A stretch of DNA of 53,260 nt from a virus. A model generated the notes under the pieces. That model saw nothing but the letters and a program-made list of their open reading frames with translations, searched no databases and had not been told where the DNA came from. Position numbers and translations under genes: made by a program. This document shows positions 8,122 to 16,750 of this stretch, in pieces (positions within the stretch are counted from its first letter, which is position 1; each line of letters begins with the position of its first letter). The stretch is taken from IMG/VR virus record IMGVR_UViG_3300036830_000043, positions 1 to 53,260 of that record; one strand, written 5' to 3'.

Positions 8122-8478
8122 CTACAAGCTCACTGTGCCGGTTTTGCCGCTGCTGTCCACGAACAGCACTTGACCCACTACTGTGCGGGTGCTTCTAGAA
8201 AATGAGGATATCACGGCCTGCGCGGAGACTACACCCGGCACGGTCAACGCGGCCTTCACCAGCAGCGCTTGGAGCACGGCTAGTGGCGGGGTGCGCCCCA
8301 AGACCTGGCCGAAATAATCCACGCCCAACGTTTTGTCATACCAGACTTCAGCCAAGAAGGTCTTGATGGCGCTGGCGACATCCTGCGCGAGTTGGTAGGG
8401 TGCTTGCGCCACGGCGATGTTGCGCCCGGAGTCTAGGCACAAATCCCAAATGTCAGTTGACAGTAGTAGCGTCTTCAT
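8122..8478 (-). CDS. Baseplate wedge protein, gp25/gpW-like
   Basis: A 118-residue protein resembling the short wedge subunits of P2 W / T4 gp25 (also called DUF2634-like in phages): V-A-S-A-I-K-T-F-L-A-E-V-W-Y-D at residues 34-48 and G-V-D-Y-F-G-Q-V-L-G at about 52-61. It starts with ATG overlapping the spike gene stop as ATGA. Its product should contact the sheath initiator side of the baseplate. Confidence 0.82.
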   Translation of the reverse strand: MKTLLLSTDIWDLCLDSGRNIAVAQAPYQLAQDVASAIKTFLAEVWYDKTLGVDYFGQVLGRTPPLAVLQALLVKAALTVPGVVSAQAVISSFSRSTRTVVGQVLFVDSSGKTGTVSL

Positions 8479-9170
8479 GTCGTCGGCACGTCCGATTTTC
8501 CGGTGACAGGCGTAGACCCGGCAACGTAGGTGCCCGGGTTGTGCTGATGCGTCTCAACCACGATGCCCTGGCCGTCCGTGATGGTCGAACCCGGCTTGAC
8601 CACGATATTACCACTCGAATCTACCGTGGTCCCGTTTAGATTCAGCTTGCCATCCGGTGTGGTGATGTTGATGTTGCCCGCAGCATCAAACTGAATGAAG
8701 CGCGCAGGCACACCATTTAGCAGCCCGCCAAAGTACAACCCATCGGACCAATCGAACGTGCGAGCGCTGCCGGGGTTGCCGGTCAACGCTGTGTCGGTGC
8801 CAATGTTCGCTGCCACCACGCTGCTGATGTCACGCGAGCAAAACACAGCGGCGCCGATGTCGCCCGGCTTCGGGTCCAAGATGACTGCCGTGTCACCGCC
8901 TTGCATGCGGAAGTACGGCAGCCCATAGATGATGTCATGTTGAATGGCCACACCGTTGGCGCTCTGCAAATTTATCAACACCTGCACATCGACGGTGCCC
9001 ACCGCACTGACGCCACCGTTGTTGCTGCAATTCACCACCTTGACCAAGCTGGCCGTCTGCATCTTCGACAGCACGTAATTGATTATGAACAATTGCGCAT
9101 TGAAACTGCTAGCCGCATCGTTGGGGCCTTCGTTGCTAAACGCTGGTTGGTTTGGTGTGGATGCGCTCAT
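8475..9170 (-). CDS. Baseplate spike / gp138-like puncturing protein
   Basis: A 231-residue protein. I chose the ATG at 9170 because it overlaps the upstream stop as ATGA; a longer reading to 9215 lacks this. Residues 1-130 fit an OB-like Gp138 N-terminal domain (P-Y-F-R-M-Q-G-G then a D-P-K-P-G-D-I-G turn, the usual signature of gpV/gp138 spikes). The C-terminal third is a beta-helix-like stretch, N-I-x-I-T-T-P-D-G-K-L-N-L-N-G, ending V-E-T-H-Q-H-N-P-G, typical of membrane-piercing spikes. Confidence 0.82.
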   Translation of the reverse strand: MSASTPNQPAFSNEGPNDAASSFNAQLFIINYVLSKMQTASLVKVVNCSNNGGVSAVGTVDVQVLINLQSANGVAIQHDIIYGLPYFRMQGGDTAVILDPKPGDIGAAVFCSRDISSVVAANIGTDTALTGNPGSARTFDWSDGLYFGGLLNGVPARFIQFDAAGNINITTPDGKLNLNGTTVDSSGNIVVKPGSTITDGQGIVVETHQHNPGTYVAGSTPVTGKSDVPTT

Positions 9171-10111
9171 GGCCCTGGCTGCGATGGCGGGTAGCAAGTC
9201 ATGTCGGTGAACCAATTGGCGCTAGGCTCCAACTGGTCAATGGTATTGGTGAGTGGGCCTATAATCCAATCACCATCTGCCAGGCTGTTCAAGTCTTTGG
9301 AGAAGCCGGGCGACGTGTCCACAACCACATCGCTGCCCACGATGGTCAGCGGTGCCTTGGTGCGGAACGCGGGATTGTAGAAGCTGCGCACTTGCAAATA
9401 TCCGTTCCCCAAAACCTTGGGATACCCCACTAGGCCCGATGACGGGGATAGCGTGAAGCGCGCAATACTCAATGGGGAACCCTTGGGTGAAATAATTATT
9501 AGGTTTTGGTTTTGGTCCCAAGTGAAGTCAATGTTGGCAGCCTTCGCCACGGTGCGAAGTTGCTCCGATAGCGTGCCCGCCAAATATTGTTTGGTCAGCG
9601 TGCCGGTCACTCCGTTGTTCTGGTACGCGGCGCCGATCTTTTGCGCGATAGTGCTGACGATGCTGTCAACCGTGGCCGTGCCCGGGTAGCTGGTGGGATT
9701 CACCGGGTTGAGCAAGTCGAAGCCGCCCGTGATGGCGCTCACGTCCAAGCACGCGTTGGGAGCCGCATCGTAGTCCGGGCCTGCCGTCACTATCTGCCCG
9801 GCAAACACCGTGGACCATCCCGCGGGTTGGCCGCTGCTGTTGGCCTCAATGAGCACGGAGTTGAAGAAGTAGCCGGGCTTGCCGCCATCGACGGTGACCA
9901 CGGCCAGCGCATTCATGTCCGCTTGGGCCATGCCGTAAATCTTCAGCGTGGCTTCGGGGAAGGCGGGCACGCCAGCACCCTTGATGATTGCGCGCATGCG
10001 CAAGCCCGTGAGGGTCAACACGTTGTTGTTGGTGCCCGCGAACACGGCGCCACTGTTGGTCAGCGTGAAGGTCACCCGCATTTGTTTGGCGGTGAAGCTA
10101 GCCTGCGGCAA
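9167..10111 (-). CDS. Baseplate hub protein
   Basis: A protein of about 314 residues resembling hub proteins of the gpD/gp44 type in contractile phages. It has an early V-T-F-T-L-T region, a Y-G-M-x-x-A-D-M-N-A-L segment and a central Q-N-L-I-I-I-S-P-K-G part. The start is uncertain: TTG at 10111 has GAGG nine bases upstream and overlaps the previous gene, while ATG at 10081 lies after that gene's stop but lacks a clear ribosome site. I prefer TTG. It sits between the plug and spike genes, the normal place for the hub. Confidence 0.75.
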   Translation of the reverse strand: MPQASFTAKQMRVTFTLTNSGAVFAGTNNNVLTLTGLRMRAIIKGAGVPAFPEATLKIYGMAQADMNALAVVTVDGGKPGYFFNSVLIEANSSGQPAGWSTVFAGQIVTAGPDYDAAPNACLDVSAITGGFDLLNPVNPTSYPGTATVDSIVSTIAQKIGAAYQNNGVTGTLTKQYLAGTLSEQLRTVAKAANIDFTWDQNQNLIIISPKGSPLSIARFTLSPSSGLVGYPKVLGNGYLQVRSFYNPAFRTKAPLTIVGSDVVVDTSPGFSKDLNSLADGDWIIGPLTNTIDQLEPSANWFTDMTCYPPSQPGP

Positions 10112-10409
10112 GGTCGGATGCCTCAAGGTAGAGCAACTGCCAGCGCGAGCCTAGGCCGGTATACACCGGGTCACTGTTGCCCTGCGTGTCGATGACACCG
10201 AAGTCACCGATGAAGCCAAGGTATTGCCGATCAAGCAGCAGCCGCGCGCCTTCGACGCAACGCACAGCAGTGGTGATGGGTTTGCCGTTGACGGTCAGGT
10301 CCATGTATATGCCGGTGGTCTTCTGGTACACAGCTAGTTGGCAATTCTGTCCGGCCAAGGTGATGGCGAAAGTCTGCGAAGGCACAGCGCTCAAGGGCAT
10401 CTGCAACAT
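10098..10409 (-). CDS. Phage baseplate plug protein
   Basis: A 103-residue protein matching the baseplate plug family (DUF6983-type): P-L-S-x-V-P-x-Q-T-F at residues 5-14, G-Q-N-C-Q at 20-24, then Y-L-G-F-x-G-D-F-x-x-x-D-T-Q-G and D-P-x-Y-T-G-L-G-S-R-W-x-L-L-Y in the C-terminal half. It starts ATG overlapping the upstream stop as TAATG. Confidence 0.85.
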   Translation of the reverse strand: MLQMPLSAVPSQTFAITLAGQNCQLAVYQKTTGIYMDLTVNGKPITTAVRCVEGARLLLDRQYLGFIGDFGVIDTQGNSDPVYTGLGSRWQLLYLEASDLAAG

Positions 10410-11134
10410 TAGAATGGCCCCCCGCCCACCAGCGCATCAGTCACGGCGGGATTATTAAAAAACGTGTCATCCGCCAGCATCACCGTGGCCGGTGCGGGTA
10501 TCTGTGGCTGCACCTGGCCCTGGTTGACGGCTGGCACGGCCGCGGGATTCTGCGCGTTCTCCGTTGGCTGCACAGTGGTGGTGCTGTATTGTGCCGTCAC
10601 TTCGATAATCTGCCTAAAGTGCATTTCCACATCATCTAGCCAGTACGCACCATCCTTGCCACGGCGCGTCACTTCGTAGTGAATCGCGTTGCAATTCAAG
10701 TAGGTCTTCTCCGGGGTCACGATGGTGTACAGTTCCGTGGAGGCCGCGACCTGCGCCACTTCGTTCAAGAATTGCGTGCGGTCATCGACAGTGCCGCCCG
10801 ATGTCATCTTGATGGCAATCTCAAACGGCAACGTGACCTTGTTATAGCTTGCGAACTGCCCTTGCTGCACGGGGAAATCACTGACGCGATATTCCTGCCG
10901 GTTGCTGAAGTCAATGATGGAGTCCGGTGTCAACACCGGGTTGTTGTCCGCGTCGAACACTCCCCAAATGGGAGCGGCCTGCGCGGCTTGCCACAGTACA
11001 CCGTTCTGCGCAGGCGGCAGCACTGGCGGTGCTGAAGGCGTTTGAACAGCGCCAGCTTGTCGAAGCAATTGCGGCACGCCCGGTGCAAAGGGCACGTTAG
11101 GAAATTGCGGCACGGGTATATTGGGGAATGGCAT
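10409..11134 (-). CDS. Dit-like baseplate/tail protein
   Basis: A 241-residue protein starting with a Pro-rich segment (M-P-F-P-N-I-P-V-P). Around residues 56-105 it has W-G-V-F-D-x-D-N, then the Y-R-V-S-D-F-P-V-Q-Q-G-x-F-A-S-Y-N-K-V segment typical of the Dit-like N-terminal domain of contractile phage tails. A D-x-x-Y-x-I-V-T-P-E-K-T-Y part follows. It lies directly after the tape measure, overlapping its stop as TAATG, which is where distal tail proteins are encoded. Confidence 0.7.
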   Translation of the reverse strand: MPFPNIPVPQFPNVPFAPGVPQLLRQAGAVQTPSAPPVLPPAQNGVLWQAAQAAPIWGVFDADNNPVLTPDSIIDFSNRQEYRVSDFPVQQGQFASYNKVTLPFEIAIKMTSGGTVDDRTQFLNEVAQVAASTELYTIVTPEKTYLNCNAIHYEVTRRGKDGAYWLDDVEMHFRQIIEVTAQYSTTTVQPTENAQNPAAVPAVNQGQVQPQIPAPATVMLADDTFFNNPAVTDALVGGGPF

Positions 11135-12666
11135 TAGCTTTGCCCCACTGCTGCCTGGCTCACGGACATTTTGCGCTCAATCGCAGCGGGCACCATCATG
11201 GCGATAGCTGCGGGGCTCGCGCCCGGGCCGGGGTAGATGTTGATGCTGCCCACGTCCACATCGGTGCTGTGGCTACTTCCGGCCCCGCCAGCGTTTGGCG
11301 TTGGGCCATCGAGCACGTGCGACAAATAGGCGCTGGTTTCTGCGGGCAACGTTTTCTTCCCCGCGAGCACTTTGCGGATGTTGCCTTGGCCATCGTTGTA
11401 CGCAGCAACAGCCGTGGCCCAATCACCGAACACTTCATGAAGCCGTTTGATTTCCGCACCGGCCACAGCTATCTGTTGTTCCGGGGTCATCGAGGCAGCA
11501 CCCTTGAAGACGTTGGGCATCAACTGCATCAAGCCCACGGCGCCAGCCTTAGAGCGCGTTTGCCCGCTGATGATATCCGGGCGAAAGTGGGATTCTTGCT
11601 GTGCGATGCGCGCTAGCAATCCCGTGGGTATGCCAAGCGCCGCTTCTGTTGCTGCAATCTTCGCGAGTAAGTCCGCGCGCTGCACCGGGTCCGGGGTCTG
11701 CGCATATGCGCGATTGGCTTCCTTGAATGCGTTGGCCACGCCCGTAGTAAATTGATTCCAGTAGCCACCGGCAGGAGCGGTCGGACGGTCGAACGCACCA
11801 GGACCAGCGGGCGCATTCTTTGCCTTCTGTTTCTTGGCCTCAATGCCCTTGAACCAATCATCAATGCCGGACATCGCGCGGCTGGTCACGTCTATTGTCT
11901 TTTCCCACGCGCTAATCAGTCCGGGTGATATCTCTGTCAAGAAGGATTGGAAGGCGCCTTTTTCCGTTTGCAGCACAGCGTTCCATTGCTTCTGCAATTC
12001 CGCGGCTTCCTTCGTGCTGGCTTCTGTGATGGCGTTGTTGCGCTCCGCGAGTTGCTGCAATTCCACGCGGGCCTTCTTCTCCATCGTCAGGTAATTTATC
12101 TCACCTTCGGACAGGCCAGCGTTGCGGAACATCGTGGCTTGATACACTCGGCCATACTGTGCTGTCTTGTCGGCCAGGTCTTCGAGAATGTCACCTTGAT
12201 TGCGCAGGTTGCCGTTGGCATCGCGGATGGATACACCGCGAGCGCGCAGGAACGTCAGCAGCGGGCCGGTAGCTCCGGTCACCTGTTGCTGTGAAAATTC
12301 TTGTGTGATTTTGGCAAAGGCGCTCTGCGCGTCTTCAGCCTTGCCGCCGTTCAACTCCACGGCCTGGCCCCACTTGTTCAATTCGTGGGCGTTCATTCCG
12401 ATGTTGCGCGCAAAGCGGCCTAGGTCAGCTTCACCCTTGTTGAGCCCGCCAAGGAATTTCACAAAGCCGGTGGCGCCCTCGAAACCAAGGAACATGGCCG
12501 CGATATCGAGGCCAAGCCGGTTGAACTGCTTGCCGATGTCTTCAGTGGCCTGCTTATTTTTGCGCTTCGTTTCTTCAAGCGACTTTCCGGCTTCCTGCTG
12601 ACCCTTCTTGTAGTTGGTCGCATCTATGCCGAAGGTAACCAACAGGGCATCAATTATGGTGGCCAC
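11134..12666 (-). CDS. Tape measure protein with lytic transglycosylase (SLT) domain
   Basis: A 510-residue protein with a GTG start. The N-terminal two thirds is helical and charged (for example G-Q-Q-E-A-G-K-S-L-E-E-T-K-R-K). The C-terminal part from about residue 335 is a soluble lytic transglycosylase domain: catalytic Glu E358 in A-Q-Q-E-S-H-F, then G-L-M-Q-L-M-P and A-V-A-A-Y-N-D-G. The domain would open peptidoglycan during DNA ejection. At about 1.5 angstrom per residue, 510 residues would correspond to a tail of roughly 75 nm. It follows the frameshifted chaperone genes, as in most tailed phages. Confidence 0.88.
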   Translation of the reverse strand: MATIIDALLVTFGIDATNYKKGQQEAGKSLEETKRKNKQATEDIGKQFNRLGLDIAAMFLGFEGATGFVKFLGGLNKGEADLGRFARNIGMNAHELNKWGQAVELNGGKAEDAQSAFAKITQEFSQQQVTGATGPLLTFLRARGVSIRDANGNLRNQGDILEDLADKTAQYGRVYQATMFRNAGLSEGEINYLTMEKKARVELQQLAERNNAITEASTKEAAELQKQWNAVLQTEKGAFQSFLTEISPGLISAWEKTIDVTSRAMSGIDDWFKGIEAKKQKAKNAPAGPGAFDRPTAPAGGYWNQFTTGVANAFKEANRAYAQTPDPVQRADLLAKIAATEAALGIPTGLLARIAQQESHFRPDIISGQTRSKAGAVGLMQLMPNVFKGAASMTPEQQIAVAGAEIKRLHEVFGDWATAVAAYNDGQGNIRKVLAGKKTLPAETSAYLSHVLDGPTPNAGGAGSSHSTDVDVGSINIYPGPGASPAAIAMMVPAAIERKMSVSQAAVGQS

Positions 12667-13290
12667 GTGTCTTCTGCGCCTCGCGCCTGTTGTGTGAATC
12701 TACCGCTATAAGCTCCGCAAGGTCATAGGCATCACGGACACCATAGACGGTTTGCAACTCATTAAGGGTAGCATGTTCGCTGCTGACAATCATGCCAATC
12801 AGCGGGGGGAAATTTTCGTAGTTGGTCAGCCCGCGCGCACGTGCGGCGAATGAATCCGCCCCTAGGTCGGGGTGGACGCGGGCAACGAAAAACCCGTGTG
12901 AAGCACGAACAGCGCGCGTTGCAGCGTGTAGAAGGTCTTGATTTCCTCCACGCAGCACTTCGGTCCCGGCAAGATGGATTGGAGCGGCTGCCCCTGCTGG
13001 TGTTCGTATTTCGCGCACATCAGCATTTCATCAAGCAAGCCCTGTATAACGTCGCTGTTGGCTCGAAGCAATCCGACGAAGGCCAGACCAGCCAGCGCAG
13101 CAAAGCCGCCCTTAAGCTGTTCCGGGTCGATGTGCATACCGCTTGAGCCGAGTGCCTGCAACGCCCTGGTGGCCCATCGTTGGCCGTTGTAGGCATCCAT
13201 CTCCGTCAATACGAAGGTCTTGCCGTTGTCGCGTTCACCGTGAGCTTCTTGCCGCACGCCCGGAATCGTCAGCCGTTCCGTGAGGCGCAT
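12650..13290 (-). CDS. Tail assembly chaperone, -1 frameshift fusion product
   Basis: A second reading frame (12650 to about 12889) has no convincing start of its own and directly continues the chaperone frame at -1. Slippage on G-GGT-TTT at 12895-12889 would join 134 residues of the first frame to 79 residues of the second, giving 213 residues. The join reads H-T-G-F then F-V-A-R-V-H-P-D-L. The layout is the same as the G/GT genes of lambda: two frames, slip site near the end of the first, directly upstream of the tape measure gene. The fused tail part would bind the tape measure or tube. Confidence 0.82.
12862..13290 (-). CDS. Tail assembly chaperone, short form
   Basis: A 142-residue protein starting M-R-L-T-E-R-L-T-I-P-G-V-R-Q-E and ending in TAG at 12864-12862. 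It starts directly at the stop of the tube gene. It holds the conserved position between tube and tape measure that encodes gpG-like chaperones. I do not recognise a named family in the sequence itself, so the assignment rests on position plus the slip site and the -1 open frame that follows. Confidence 0.8.
   Translation of the reverse strand: MRLTERLTIPGVRQEAHGERDNGKTFVLTEMDAYNGQRWATRALQALGSSGMHIDPEQLKGGFAALAGLAFVGLLRANSDVIQGLLDEMLMCAKYEHQQGQPLQSILPGPKCCVEEIKTFYTLQRALFVLHTGFSLPASTPT
12889..12895 (-). promoter_or_regulatory. Programmed -1 frameshift slippery heptamer GGGTTTT
   Basis: On the minus strand the frame reads ACG GGT TTT TCG. The heptamer G-GGT-TTT fits X-XXY-YYZ exactly: after a one-base backward shift the codons become GGG and TTT, and reading goes on as TTC GTT GCC for 79 more residues. 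The zero-frame stop is 25 bases beyond the heptamer. No strong stem-loop is obvious by eye directly after it, though the following CCCGCGTCCACCCCGACC is GC-rich. Confidence 0.8.
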
Positions 13291-13721
13291 TACTCGAACG
13301 CCACGCTGACCGACTGCCAGGTGATTTCATAGGTCTGCGCTTCCAACAGTTTCTTGACATCTGGCAGCGGCTTCGCGCGGGTCAAGGTGCCCTTGGTCAA
13401 CGTGACAATCTTGCCCACCGCGGGCAGGATGATGGTGCCACTGGCAAAGAAAACTTCGCGCACCGTGTCCATGGCTTGGCGCCACTGGTCGAACACAAAA
13501 ATGGCGTCGCTATCGGCTTGCAGGTGAATCATCTGCTTGAACAAATACGGGGTGTAGCCCGCGGACATGATGGCGTCCACGCCAAGTTTGGCTTCCGTGG
13601 GCACCACATCTTCGTTGTCAAACGCGTCATCCGTCGCGTAGCCCTCAAGGGGTTGATCCACGGAGAACACCCCCGGGATGCGCAGGACAAATTCGCTATT
13701 GGCGGCTGTAATCGTGGCCAT
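13290..13721 (-). CDS. Tail tube protein
   Basis: A 143-residue protein directly after the sheath gene. It begins M-A-T-I-T-A-A-N-S-E-F-V-L-R-I-P-G-V and has a Y-A-T-D-D-A-F-D segment (residues 28-35) and a W-Q-S-V-S-V-A-F-E C-terminus. Size, gene order (sheath, tube, chaperone, tape measure) and similarity in style to DUF3277-type tube proteins support the call. The start ATG has AGGAG nine bases upstream. Confidence 0.8.
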   Translation of the reverse strand: MATITAANSEFVLRIPGVFSVDQPLEGYATDDAFDNEDVVPTEAKLGVDAIMSAGYTPYLFKQMIHLQADSDAIFVFDQWRQAMDTVREVFFASGTIILPAVGKIVTLTKGTLTRAKPLPDVKKLLEAQTYEITWQSVSVAFE

Positions 13722-13732
13722 GAGTCAAGCTC

Positions 13733-15256
13733 CTATTGAACGTCGATTGACGCAAGGTCAAGTGATTGGATGCTGCCGCCGTCCGTGTACCAGAACGTCA
13801 TGGGCGGGCTGCCGCGCGCGGTGCGCACGTTGGGCTGCGCATCGAGAATTTGCAGATACCAGCCAGTCTGCTGCAACGTGGTGGCGATGTTCACACCGGC
13901 CGCGTTGTTAACTTCGGCAATCTGTGCCGCCGACAAGTTGACGCCAGCAACGATGCTGCCGAAATTCAGCCCCGCGTTGATGGGGTCCGAGAAGGCAGAG
14001 CGTATGAGCGCCTTGCCGCGTTGCGCATATGGCAGTGCCGGTATTTGCTTCAGCAGGTTCATGCCCGCTTGCTGCAACTGGCTGTTGAGATAAATTTGAT
14101 TCAGGTAGGCGTTGGCCCACAAGAATTCACCGGAGATGCTGCCCGGCTGGTATTCCTGAAACTGCTGCGTGCTGGTCGCAAAGCTGCAATAGGCGTTGTA
14201 CCCATTGGCCTTCAGGTTGGTGTACGTGGTGATGTCGGTCACCTGCGGCACCAGGCCCGCTTGGCCACGGAAGGCTGCGGTGGTATTGCCGTTGGTGGCC
14301 GTCAAATTGATTGAGGCCGCATAGGCGCAGAAGAAGGCAGCGATGGCGCCCGGGACCGTGTTGAAGAGCCCGTTGTCATAGATGACTTCAATGCCGTCCA
14401 TCTCCGCAGCCGCCACTATGTTGCCGAAACTGCCGGTGGCGTTCGGGTTCGTGGTGGGGCTCGCATCCGAGTCCTGGCACGCGTAGGCATACCGCTTGTT
14501 GGTAGTTTGCACCCACGCGGCGAAGGCTTCTTTGACGGTCAAAATCTGTTCCGCCACGGTCATGAACACGGCCCAGTTCTGCTGCGCGCCCGCGATGGTG
14601 GCCATGAGGGTGGCCGGGACTGCCGTGACGGCGCCCGCCGACTGCACGGCACCGGCCGCTGCGGTCAGATTCAAGCCCGTGGTCAGGCTATCGACCGTTG
14701 GGAAGCCAATGGAGCTTGAAGCGCCAGTGGTGGGCGACGTGACCACGAAAGCCGCGCGGAGCGCGTCATAGGTCACCGTGGCCGTGTTGTTGGGCGTGCC
14801 GCCCTGTAGCGCGGTCTGAATGAGCGCCGCAGCGTTGCTGAAGCTGCTGGCGGCTGAAAGGTTGATGGCTTCGGACACCGTTGACACACCGTCGATGGTC
14901 AGCGTGATGGTGCCCGCCAATCCTTGAATCTGCGTCAAGGTCTTGGCCGCAACACTCGCGCCCCGCAGGTAGCCAGCTACCGCGGCGCCGTTGAACTGCG
15001 CGAAGTAGAGCACGGCCGGGATTTGCGTGGAAATGTCCGTGCCACTGAAGTAGATGTTGGCCAACAGAGTTTCGGGGGCTTGCGAGCCGAACCACGCAGC
15101 CACCGCAGCGGCACTGGCGAAGGCTTGCACAGTCCCAATGGGGATGGAAGTGTCAGCGGTCAGGAAGACGCTGTTAAGCGCCAGCGGGGTGCCGCCAGGG
15201 GACAACACACCGGGGAGAACTGCCACAAGGGCTGATGCTGGAATAGAATTAGGCAT
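13733..15256 (-). CDS. Contractile tail sheath protein (DUF3383 family)
   Basis: A 507-residue protein of the DUF3383 sheath family. It has the N-terminal L-A-V-L-P-G-V-L-S-P-G-G-x-x-L segment, an A-x-W-F-G-x-x-A-P-E motif near residues 53-62 and Y-F-S-G then the A-V-L-Y-F-A-Q-F / Y-L-R-G-A pattern at about 82-100. Later parts include W-A-N-A-Y-L-N-Q-I-Y-L and N-N-A-A-G-V-N-I. Presence of this gene makes the virion a contractile-tailed phage. Confidence 0.9.
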   Translation of the reverse strand: MPNSIPASALVAVLPGVLSPGGTPLALNSVFLTADTSIPIGTVQAFASAAAVAAWFGSQAPETLLANIYFSGTDISTQIPAVLYFAQFNGAAVAGYLRGASVAAKTLTQIQGLAGTITLTIDGVSTVSEAINLSAASSFSNAAALIQTALQGGTPNNTATVTYDALRAAFVVTSPTTGASSSIGFPTVDSLTTGLNLTAAAGAVQSAGAVTAVPATLMATIAGAQQNWAVFMTVAEQILTVKEAFAAWVQTTNKRYAYACQDSDASPTTNPNATGSFGNIVAAAEMDGIEVIYDNGLFNTVPGAIAAFFCAYAASINLTATNGNTTAAFRGQAGLVPQVTDITTYTNLKANGYNAYCSFATSTQQFQEYQPGSISGEFLWANAYLNQIYLNSQLQQAGMNLLKQIPALPYAQRGKALIRSAFSDPINAGLNFGSIVAGVNLSAAQIAEVNNAAGVNIATTLQQTGWYLQILDAQPNVRTARGSPPMTFWYTDGGSIQSLDLASIDVQ

Positions 15257-15268
15257 GGGTCAGACTTC

Positions 15269-15808
15269 CTAGGGCGGATATGTGGCATCGACTTCAATCA
15301 CGTCAACTGTGAGTGTATCCGCAAATTGCTGCGGAGTCACTACCACTGAATTGACCTGCAATTGGAGGGTTACCACCCAACGGTCTTCATACTGCGCTTC
15401 AGCATCCACCAAAGGCATGCGCCGCGGGTCATCGGCATAGAAGGGTTGGCAGGTGGTGAGGGCGTCACAGCCCACTTCAGAACGCAGCAGCGTGCTTAAA
15501 ATGTCCGACCACTCGGACGCGCTTGGACCGTAGCAATCAATCTGCATAGTCCACATCTGCGGCTGCATGTAGGTCACATCAGTGGGGTCATCAATGGTTT
15601 GGTCCCACGCCAGCGAGTTGGTCCCCAAACGCTTCTTGGCGGTGACCGTCAGAAGTACAAAGCCAGCCGACGCAGGCGTGGGCATCGCCACACGATTCTG
15701 GTATCCCTGAATGACGGTGACGCCAACGGCCAAGCCAAGCTGCGCCGCGACGAAGGCCGCAACGTCGGCATACACGGTGTCAGCGGCAGGGGTTACGCTT
15801 GGAGGCAT
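15269..15808 (-). CDS. Tail/neck terminator protein (gp12-like)
   Basis: A 179-residue protein whose features fit phage neck terminator proteins: F-V-A-A-Q-L-G-L near residue 20, I-Q-G-Y-Q-N-R at 38-44, and a C-terminal Y-E-D-R-W-V-V-T-L-Q-L-Q-V-N part followed by P-Q-Q-F-A. It lies directly upstream of the sheath gene, where terminators are encoded. The start overlaps the end of the upstream gene by 16 bases. Confidence 0.75.
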   Translation of the reverse strand: MPPSVTPAADTVYADVAAFVAAQLGLAVGVTVIQGYQNRVAMPTPASAGFVLLTVTAKKRLGTNSLAWDQTIDDPTDVTYMQPQMWTMQIDCYGPSASEWSDILSTLLRSEVGCDALTTCQPFYADDPRRMPLVDAEAQYEDRWVVTLQLQVNSVVVTPQQFADTLTVDVIEVDATYPP

Positions 15809-16182
15809 ACCAACACCCTACACCATTCCGGCCAAGTCTCCATCACTGATACCACTTTCCAAGTTTGCGTCACGCTCGATGGCGTTTGCTTGAACGTCAG
15901 CAGGTCACCGCCTTGCTGCGTCGGCCGCACCACGCCTTCAGTGTTGCCGTACATGTGGACGCTGCGAAAAACGCCCGTCAGGTTCATATTGTTGATGTGC
16001 TGCAAATCGCTGTACTTCAACGGTTGCGATTGAATCTTGACCGGCACCGCGGTGGCGAAGGTCGGCGTTTGCTTGCCGGACGCGTTGGGCGTGTTGCCGG
16101 TGCTCGCTTGGAAGCTGGCCGCAATGTCATTGTTGACCGACGTGATGGCACCGCGGACGGTGGCGTGCATGTTGATGCCCAT
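15793..16182 (-). CDS. Head-tail joining region protein, unknown family
   Basis: A 129-residue protein that I do not recognise by sequence. It starts M-G-I-N-M-H-A-T-V-R-G-A-I-T-S-V-N and contains S-G-K-Q-T-P-T-F and a C-terminal W-P-E-W-C-R-V-L-V-C-L-Q. Its start overlaps the upstream stop as TAATG. Between the tail completion-like gene and the terminator, it is probably a connector or stopper protein. Confidence 0.6.
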   Translation of the reverse strand: MGINMHATVRGAITSVNNDIAASFQASTGNTPNASGKQTPTFATAVPVKIQSQPLKYSDLQHINNMNLTGVFRSVHMYGNTEGVVRPTQQGGDLLTFKQTPSSVTQTWKVVSVMETWPEWCRVLVCLQA

Positions 16183-16748
16183 TATTTTTCAACCTTCCAC
16201 GCGGGGTTCCGCTGCAATACGCCTGTGTCAATTAAGGGCTTCGCGCGCGTGCCCGTGGCTCCCTTCTCGCCAGCAGCGACGCGCGCACGGGCTTCTGCCA
16301 CGGTGCGGCCGGTCACTATCAAGCTGCTGTCGTCATCCTTCATCTTGCGTAGCATCAGGGTCACTTCACTCAACGGGGTCACGGCGGTTTCCACAATGGA
16401 TTCCACCAGTTCATCAGTCATGCGCTGGCCCATTAAGTCTAGCGCCTTTGCAGAATCGTAGTCATACAACTTGAGGGCCTTGCCCATCAGCGGCCCCCAC
16501 GTGGGTGACTTCTTCGCAATCATCGGTTGGAACGTCGGCCGCGCGGGCTCCGTGGTGGTGCCGAATTCTGCCCACGCTGCAACCTGCGCAATGGGTGTAT
16601 CCGTCTCCGGGTAGGTGGCACGGTGGCCGCTATCCTGCGTCTGGAGATGGCCGACCTTGACGAACTTGCCTTTACGAACGTTGGCGCCGATGTGCTCCAA
16701 GACCTTGATGGCTCGCTTGCCACCAGTCATCTTGGACTTGACGGCCAC
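16182..16748 (-). CDS. Minor tail/head completion protein (HK97 gp10-like)
   Basis: A protein of about 188 residues. I chose GTG at 16748, two bases after the DUF4054 stop; a much longer frame upstream overlaps that gene fully and is a shadow. It shows I-A-Q-V-A-A-W-A-E-F-G-T followed by P-A-R-P-T-F at about residues 53-73, the usual G-T-x-x-x-P-A-R-P-F motif of HK97 gp10-like and gpV/Gp5-type completion proteins. It ends with a Lys/Glu-rich tail. Confidence 0.72.
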   Translation of the reverse strand: MAVKSKMTGGKRAIKVLEHIGANVRKGKFVKVGHLQTQDSGHRATYPETDTPIAQVAAWAEFGTTTEPARPTFQPMIAKKSPTWGPLMGKALKLYDYDSAKALDLMGQRMTDELVESIVETAVTPLSEVTLMLRKMKDDDSSLIVTGRTVAEARARVAAGEKGATGTRAKPLIDTGVLQRNPAWKVEK

Positions 16749-16750
16749 GA

